From Solirubrobacteraceae bacterium (GTDB lineage: Bacteria; Actinomycetota; Thermoleophilia; Solirubrobacterales; Solirubrobacteraceae): a DNA stretch of 10,361 bases. The notes under the pieces are model-generated. The model saw only the letters and a list, made by a program, of their open reading frames with translations. It was not told the DNA's origin and did not search any database. The translations under genes and the position numbers were made by a program. Location of the stretch: the NCBI GenBank assembly GCA_019683665.1, contig JADGIB010000116.1:1-10361 (forward strand). The letters run 5' to 3'. Below are positions 5,841-10,361 of the stretch, piece after piece (positions within the stretch are counted from its first letter, which is position 1; each line of letters starts with the position of its first letter).

Positions 5841-7148
5841 CTACCCGAGCAGGCGTCGCGTGATGTCGCGGAAGAAGGCGGCGGCGTGGCCGAGGTCGCG
5901 CACGTCGATGCGCTCGTCGGCCGAGTGGATGAGCGGGACAGTCTCGTGGACGGTCATGTGGCGGTGGGGGAAGAAGCCGTAGGCGACGACGTCCGGGAAC
6001 GCGGCCCGGAACGAGCGAGAGTCGGTGAACCCGGTCATGATCAGCGGCACCAGCCCCGCCTCGGGGTCGTGCTCGGCCGCCCAGTCGCGGATCGCGTCCA
6101 TGAGCGGCGACTCGACCGGGGAGGCGTTGCCGGCGACCTGCTCGGTCCACTCGAGCCGGTAGCCGGCCTCGGCGGGGTCGCCGAGGACCTCGACGACGCG
6201 CCGCTCCGCGACCTCGCGCCCGAGGCCGGGCGGGACGCGGCAGTCGACGCCGATCGTCGCCGAGGCCGGGATCACGTTGATCTTCTCCGAGGCCCAGATG
6301 CGCGTCGGCGCGAACGTCACGCCGAGCATCGGCTCGACCTGGAGCGCGAGGACCGGGTCGACCTCGCGCATCCGGGCCAGCGCCGCGGCCGGGTCGGCCG
6401 GGTCGAGGCCGAGCGCGGCGAGCATCGCGCGCGGGCCGTCGGTGACGTCGTAGCCGGGCCAGCGGTCGCGCAGGCGCTCGAGCAGCGGCACGGCCTTCAG
6501 GAGCGCGTTGTCGCCCAGGCGCGGGTTCGAGGCGTGGCCGGCCGCGCCGTCGACGTGGATGCGGAAGCGGAAGACGCCCTTCTCGGCCACGCAGACGCCG
6601 AGGTGGCGGCGCCCGTCGTAGGGGATGACCGCGCCCGCGCCCTCGTTGAGGAGGTAGTCGCAGCGGACCTTGTCGGGGTGCTCGGAGCAGATCCACTGGG
6701 CGCCCTCGGCGCCGCCGGCCTCCTCGTCGACGAGCACGACGACGAGCAGGTCGCCCGCGGCGGGCCGCCAGCCCTCGCGGGCGAGCGAGATCGCGGCCGC
6801 GACCTCCGCCGCGGTCTGGCTCTTCATGTCGAGCGCGCCGCGGCCCCAGACGCAGCCGTCGGCGAGGTCGCCCGACCACGGGTCGTGCGTCCAGTCGGCG
6901 GGCGTCGCGTAGACGGTGTCCACGTGCGACAGCAGGCAGAGCGTCGGCCCGTCGGCGCGGCCGCGCAGCCGGGCGACGAGGTTCGGCCGGTCGGGGGTGC
7001 GCCCCAGCAGCTCGACGGCGAAGCCCGCGTCGGCCAGCAGGCGCGCGAGGTGCTCCTGGGCCGGGCGCTCGTTGCCGGGCGGGTTGACGGTGTCGAAGCG
7101 GATGAGCCGCTGCAGCAGCTCGGTGGCGGCGCCCTGGAGGTCCGGCAT
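5841..7148 (-). CDS. M20-family metallohydrolase (peptidase/deacylase)
   Basis: 435 residues from ATG 7148; a TTG at 7157 would add three residues and is less likely. Seen, numbered from the ATG: LSHVDTV with H75 and D77; GRGALDMKSQ with the bridging D107; VDEEAGG with the catalytic base E142 and metal ligand E143; NEGAGA with E169; a lid-domain loop GHASNP; and the C-terminal IHSADERID with H408. Together these form the complete two-zinc site of the M20/M25/M40 clan. Family knowledge: cytoplasmic enzymes that remove acyl or aminoacyl groups, such as ArgE, DapE, carboxypeptidases and aminoacylases; the sequence alone does not fix the substrate. It lacks the special motifs I would need to call DapE or ArgE. 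There is no signal peptide. It lies 45 nt downstream of chrA and 7 nt before the nicotinate phosphoribosyltransferase, so it is probably co-transcribed with the latter. Confidence 0.9.
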   Translation of the reverse strand: MPDLQGAATELLQRLIRFDTVNPPGNERPAQEHLARLLADAGFAVELLGRTPDRPNLVARLRGRADGPTLCLLSHVDTVYATPADWTHDPWSGDLADGCVWGRGALDMKSQTAAEVAAAISLAREGWRPAAGDLLVVVLVDEEAGGAEGAQWICSEHPDKVRCDYLLNEGAGAVIPYDGRRHLGVCVAEKGVFRFRIHVDGAAGHASNPRLGDNALLKAVPLLERLRDRWPGYDVTDGPRAMLAALGLDPADPAAALARMREVDPVLALQVEPMLGVTFAPTRIWASEKINVIPASATIGVDCRVPPGLGREVAERRVVEVLGDPAEAGYRLEWTEQVAGNASPVESPLMDAIRDWAAEHDPEAGLVPLIMTGFTDSRSFRAAFPDVVAYGFFPHRHMTVHETVPLIHSADERIDVRDLGHAAAFFRDITRRLLG

Positions 7149-7193
7149 GGCGCGCAATGCTAAGCGCCCGGCGGCCCGGCCGCCGCAGCGGGG

Positions 7194-8330
7194 CTAGACG
7201 GGCGCGCCGAGCGCCCACGCGGCCAGCCCGGCGAGGAGGCCGCCGACGAGCACCTCCAGGGCGCTGCGCCGCCAGACGAGCAGCGCCGCCGCGGCCGCGG
7301 CCAGTAGCGGCCACTGCCAGGTCTCGCGGACCCCGTCGAGCAGGAGGACCGCGGCGCCGAGGATCGCCCCGATCGCGGCGGGCCCCGCCCCGTCGAGGAA
7401 CGCCCGCGCGGCGCGGTTGCCGCGCAGCCCGTGGAAGCGGGGCGCGAGCGCGATGACGAGCAGGAACGAGGGCGCGAACGCGATCAGCGAGGCGAGCAGC
7501 GCGCCGCCGAGCCCGGCCGCCGCGTAGCCGACGACGGCGACGGTGTGGACGACCGGCCCCGGGGTGAGCTGGCCGAAGGCGACCGCGTTGAGGAACTCGG
7601 CGTTCGTCATCCAGCCGCCGCCCTCGACGGCGTCGGCCTGCATGAGCGGGATGATCACGAAGCCCCCGCCGTAGGAGAGCGCGCCGACCTTGAACGCGGT
7701 CCAGCCCAGCGGCCCGAGCGCCGAGGCGGCGGCGACCGCGGCGACCGGCCAGGCCTGCGCGGCGGCGGCCCGCAGCCGCGGCCCGAGCCGCCGGACGGCG
7801 AGCTCGACGAGGCCGCAGGCGACGAGCACGGCGACGACGAGGACGCCGAGGACGAGGACGGCGGCCGCCCCCGCCGCCAGGTAGGCGACCGCGCGCGCCA
7901 GGCGCCACCCGCCGAGCCCGGCCAGCGTCGTGCGCGTCAGTCCGAGGCCCGCGTCGGCGACGACCGGCACGACCGCGGCGCCGGCGCCCGCCCCGATCGC
8001 CAGCACCCAGCCGGGGGCGCCCGCCCCGAGGGCGGTCGCCGCGAGCAGGACGATGAGGGCCAGGCCGGGGAGGATGAACGCGGCGCCCCCGGCGAGCGCG
8101 CCCGGCACCCCGGCGACGCGGTGGGCGCAGTAGATCGCCAGCTGCGTGGAGGACGGCCCGGGCAGCAGCCCGCAGGCCGCGTTGGCGTCCTCGAACTCGA
8201 CGTCGTCGATCCAGCGCTCGCGCTCGACGCACAGCTCGCGCAGGAGCGCGACGTGCGCGGGCGGGCCGCCGAAGCCGATGACGCCGATGCGGCCCCATTC
8301 GCGCAGGACCGTCGACAGGGGGACGTCCAT
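7194..8330 (-). CDS. chrA: ChrA-family chromate transporter
   Basis: 378 residues from ATG 8330, the size of the two-domain (long-chain) CHR family. Seen: two homologous halves. The first has GFGGPPAHVALL from residue 19, a VERERWIDDVEF segment, and LPGPSSTQ at 56-63. The second has GALSYGGGFVIIPLMQ at 216-231, WMTNAEFLNAVAFGQ at 240-254 and LTPGPV at 255-260. Between and after these lie long Ala/Leu/Val membrane segments. Family knowledge: an inner-membrane carrier that expels chromate, studied in Pseudomonas and Cupriavidus; many members in other bacteria have no proven chromate role. No chrB or other metal-resistance gene is nearby, so chromate export is an annotation by family only. It is the first gene of the leftward run, its ATG only 21 nt from the divergent rarA start, with no evident ribosome site. 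The predicted hydrophobic core and both motif sets look intact. Confidence 0.9.
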   Translation of the reverse strand: MDVPLSTVLREWGRIGVIGFGGPPAHVALLRELCVERERWIDDVEFEDANAACGLLPGPSSTQLAIYCAHRVAGVPGALAGGAAFILPGLALIVLLAATALGAGAPGWVLAIGAGAGAAVVPVVADAGLGLTRTTLAGLGGWRLARAVAYLAAGAAAVLVLGVLVVAVLVACGLVELAVRRLGPRLRAAAAQAWPVAAVAAASALGPLGWTAFKVGALSYGGGFVIIPLMQADAVEGGGWMTNAEFLNAVAFGQLTPGPVVHTVAVVGYAAAGLGGALLASLIAFAPSFLLVIALAPRFHGLRGNRAARAFLDGAGPAAIGAILGAAVLLLDGVRETWQWPLLAAAAAALLVWRRSALEVLVGGLLAGLAAWALGAPV

Positions 8331-8351
8331 GGGCCGGGGATACTGGTGGAT
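8331..8351. promoter_or_regulatory. 21-nt divergent gap between chrA and rarA starts
   Basis: The two start codons are too close for two ordinary promoters plus leaders, so promoter elements should lie within the opposing 5' coding ends. On the plus strand GATACT (8339-8344) is a possible -10 placed so that transcription would begin at about GTG 8352, which would make rarA leaderless. TCGACA (8312-8317) resembles a -35 hexamer, but the 21-nt spacing is too long. Nothing convincing is seen for chrA. Weak motif support. Confidence 0.25.
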
Positions 8352-9635
8352 GTGGCAGACCAGTTGTTTCCGACGAGCGACGAGCCGGCCCGGCCGGCCG
8401 GCGGCGACGGGCCGCCGCCCGCCGACGCGCCGCTGCCCGCGCGGATGCGCCCGTCGACGCTGGCCGAGGTCGTCGGCCAGGAGCACCTGCTGCACGAGGG
8501 CGCCCCGCGGCGGCGCGCGATCGAGGAGGGCCGCCCGCACTCGATGCTCCTCTACGGGCCGCCGGGCAGCGGGAAGACGACGCTGGCCCGGATCGTCGCC
8601 ACGTCGGCCGACGCCGCCTTCGAGGAGCTGAGCGCGGTCCAGGTCGGCCGCGCCGAGGTCCGCGGCGTCCTCGAGCGCGCCGAGCACCGGCGGGCGACGA
8701 CCGGCCAGCGCACGGTCTTCTTCCTCGACGAGATCCACCGCTTCAACAAGGCCCAGCAGGACGCGCTGCTGCCCGCGGTCGAGGAGGGGCTGGTCACGCT
8801 CATCGGGGCGACGACCGAGAACCCGTACTTCGAGGTCAACTCGGCCCTCATCAGCCGGATGGCCGTCTACGAGCTGCGCCCGCTCAGCGCCGACGACGTC
8901 CGCGTCCTCCTGCGCCGCGCCGGCGTCGACGCCGACGACGAGGCGATCGACTTCCTGGCCGAGCGCTCCGGCGGCGACGCGCGCACCGCGCTCGGCGCGC
9001 TCGACCTCGCGGCCGAGACCGCCGGGCGGGTGACGCTCGCGGTCGCCGAGGAGGCGCTGCAGCGGCGCGCGATCCGCTACGACAAGCAGGGCGACCAGCA
9101 CTACGACCTCGCCTCGGCCTGGATCAAGGCGACGCGCGGCAGCGACCCGGACGCGTCGCTCTACTACCTGGCCGTCATGCTCGAGGGCGGCGAGGACCCG
9201 CGCTTCATCGCCCGGCGGATGGTCATCCTCGCCTCCGAGGACATCGGCAACGCCGACCCGCAGGCGCTCGTCGTCGCCGTCGCCGCCGCCCAGGCCGTGG
9301 AGCACGTCGGGATGCCGGAGGCCGCGCACGCGCTCGCGCAGTGCGCGGTCTACCTGGCGATGGCGCCGAAGTCGAACGCCGCCTACACGGCGCTGGCCAA
9401 GGCCCGCGCCCACGTCCGCCAGCACGGCGCCCAGCCGCCGCCCCCGTACCTGCGCTCCCCGGCGGCGGGCGGCGAGGCCTACGACTACCCGCACGACAAC
9501 CCCGGCCACCTGACCCGCCAGCGGCTGCTGCCCGAGGGCGTCGAGGCGCGCTTCTACGAGCCCGACGAGCGCGAGGCGCAGCTCGCCGCGCGCCTGGACG
9601 CGTGGCGGCGCTGGCGCGACCGCCGCGACGGCTGA
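8352..9635 (+). CDS. rarA: Replication-associated recombination protein A (AAA+ ATPase)
   Basis: 427 residues from GTG 8352; GTG 8346 is possible and would add two. Seen: a short disordered Pro/Ala N-terminus ending in APLPARMRPSTLAEVVGQEHLL, the family's entry signature; Walker A GPPGSGKT at 69-76; Walker B VFFLDE at 122-127 followed by IHRFNKAQQD; sensor 1 in GATTENPYF from 152; an arginine finger in SALISR (R169); and sensor 2 in GGDARTALGALDLA. The C-terminal MgsA domain is complete, with KQGDQHYDLASAWIKATRGS, RFIARRMVILASEDIGNADP and YPHDNPGHLTRQ ending in FYEP. Family knowledge: RarA/MgsA is a homotetrameric clamp-loader-like ATPase that works at stalled replication forks with SSB and RecA. 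Length and all motifs are normal. It diverges from chrA and is followed 32 nt later by the aldehyde dehydrogenase-like gene on the same strand. Confidence 0.95.
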   Translation: MADQLFPTSDEPARPAGGDGPPPADAPLPARMRPSTLAEVVGQEHLLHEGAPRRRAIEEGRPHSMLLYGPPGSGKTTLARIVATSADAAFEELSAVQVGRAEVRGVLERAEHRRATTGQRTVFFLDEIHRFNKAQQDALLPAVEEGLVTLIGATTENPYFEVNSALISRMAVYELRPLSADDVRVLLRRAGVDADDEAIDFLAERSGGDARTALGALDLAAETAGRVTLAVAEEALQRRAIRYDKQGDQHYDLASAWIKATRGSDPDASLYYLAVMLEGGEDPRFIARRMVILASEDIGNADPQALVVAVAAAQAVEHVGMPEAAHALAQCAVYLAMAPKSNAAYTALAKARAHVRQHGAQPPPPYLRSPAAGGEAYDYPHDNPGHLTRQRLLPEGVEARFYEPDEREAQLAARLDAWRRWRDRRDG

Positions 9636-9667
9636 CGGCGGCCCGCCGGGTCTGCCACCCTTCGCGC

Positions 9668-10361
9668 GTGCCCGCCGACCCCGCCGCCCTCGTCGCATCG
9701 AGCGCCCAGGTGCAGCCGCTGTGGGCGGCCCTGCGCGTCGCCGACCGCGCCCGCTACCTGCGCCGCGCCGCCCAGGCGGTGATCGACGAGCTCGACGAGC
9801 TGGCCGCCGTCCTCGGGGCCGAGGGCGGCCGCACCCCGGGGGAGGTCATCGCGCTCGAGCTGCTGCCGGCGGTCGACGGGCTGCGCTGGCTGGCCGACGG
9901 CGGGGCGCGGGCGCTGCGCGAGCGGCGCCTGCCGGTCCCGCGCGCGACGAGCCCGGTCACGCGGGCGCGCCGGACGTACGAGCCGCTCGGGGTCGTCGCC
10001 GTGGTCGGCGCCGGGGACGCCCCGTTCGCTCAGCCGCTGTGGCAGACCGGCGCCGCGCTGCTGGCCGGCAACGGCGTCGTCCTCAAGCCGTCGCCGCGCG
10101 CCCCGGTCGCCGGGGAGCGGATCGCGCGGCTGTTCGCCCGCGCGAGCCTGCCGGAGGGCCTGCTCGCCGTCCTGCCCGGCGACGACGCGGCCGGGCGCGC
10201 GCTCGTCGCCGCCCCGGGCCTGGCCAAGGTCGTCTTCACCGGCACGCGCGCCGCCGGGCAGGAGGTCGCGCTCGCCTGCGCCCGGGCCGGGGTGCCGGTC
10301 GCGCTCCAGACGGCGGGGGTCGGGGCGGCGCTCGTGCTCGCCGACGCCGGCGTCGACCCGC
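9668..10361 (+). CDS. Aldehyde dehydrogenase-family protein with altered catalytic residues, 3' end missing
   Basis: 231 codons from GTG 9668; the gene runs off the window. Seen: a helical N-terminus with RARYLRRAAQAVIDELDELA, then EPLGVVAVVGAGDAPF (from residue 105), AGNGVVLKPSP (K140), LPEGLLAVLPG, VVFTGTRAAG and VALQTAGVGAALVLADAGVD. These correspond in order to the ALDH blocks PLGVVxxIxPWNFP, AGNTVVLKP, GLPxGVxNVxxG, FTGS and LELGGKxxxIVxxDAD. The spacing K140 minus D117 = 23 equals that of human ALDH2 (N169 to K192), and Q214 falls where the general-base Glu sits. So Asn is Asp and Glu is Gln, and ELGGK is lost. The protein also lacks roughly the first 40 residues of usual ALDHs (the NPATGE segment). 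The cofactor-binding Lys and FTGT remain. The catalytic Cys lies beyond the edge. It could be a non-catalytic paralogue, a decaying gene, or a CoA-acylating-type enzyme, a group that does not always keep that Glu. It lies 32 nt after rarA. Confidence 0.75.
   Translation, partial: MPADPAALVASSAQVQPLWAALRVADRARYLRRAAQAVIDELDELAAVLGAEGGRTPGEVIALELLPAVDGLRWLADGGARALRERRLPVPRATSPVTRARRTYEPLGVVAVVGAGDAPFAQPLWQTGAALLAGNGVVLKPSPRAPVAGERIARLFARASLPEGLLAVLPGDDAAGRALVAAPGLAKVVFTGTRAAGQEVALACARAGVPVALQTAGVGAALVLADAGVDP

Noticed and set aside
4397..5863. 488-codon plus-strand frame over the epimerase and phosphoribosyltransferase genes
   Set aside because: It is antisense to two well-supported genes and has low-complexity Arg/Ala/Asp/Val composition.
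5830..8298. 822-codon minus-strand frame across the M20 and chrA genes
   Set aside because: It is a +1-type shadow of two genes with strong motifs; the product is Arg/Ala repeats with no recognisable fold.
8331..9698. Open minus-strand extension of the chrA frame antisense to rarA
   Set aside because: ChrA homology begins at ATG 8330; the upstream stretch is the antisense of rarA and has no ChrA-like content.

Overview
The DNA is very GC-rich, with G or C at almost every third codon position and frequent GTG starts. Together with the gene families present (a DHA2-type MFS pump, a possible DUF3107-like small protein, a PAP2 phosphatase beside a diacylglycerol kinase) this suggests a high-GC actinobacterium. 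A member of the Thermoleophilia/Solirubrobacterales type is my best guess, but that placement is inference. The window is almost entirely coding. It has no RNA genes, insertion sequences, CRISPR arrays or attachment sites that I can see.

Layout. (A) 1-2595 is a membrane phospholipid block. A PAP2-family phosphatase, cut by the left edge, is read leftwards. Divergent from it are a diacylglycerol kinase-type lipid kinase and, overlapping it by 4 nt (GTGA), a two-HKD phospholipase D/cardiolipin synthase. (B) 2611-8330 is a run of six leftward genes. In transcription order they are a ChrA chromate transporter, an M20 metallohydrolase, a nicotinate phosphoribosyltransferase, methylmalonyl-CoA epimerase, a 70-residue DUF3107-like protein and a 14-helix-type MFS drug exporter. 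Gaps are 5 to 60 nt, so the genes could be largely co-transcribed. A GC hairpin just before the MFS gene may separate it from the rest. (C) 8352-10361 is read rightwards: the AAA+ replication-recombination factor RarA/MgsA, then the first part of an aldehyde dehydrogenase-family protein that runs off the right edge.

How the genes work together. The lipid kinase (DAG to phosphatidate), the PAP2 phosphatase (possibly the reverse step, or a prenyl-phosphoribose phosphatase) and cardiolipin synthase plausibly act on one phospholipid pool. The leftward run mixes transport, NAD salvage and propionyl-CoA metabolism and does not form one evident pathway. RarA and chrA start only 21 nt apart in opposite directions, so any promoters must reach into the opposing coding sequences.

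I found no clear candidate for a new multigene system. The best lead is the aldehyde dehydrogenase-like protein. It keeps the fold motifs but has Asp and Gln where the family normally has its catalytic Asn and Glu, and it lacks the usual N-terminal segment.
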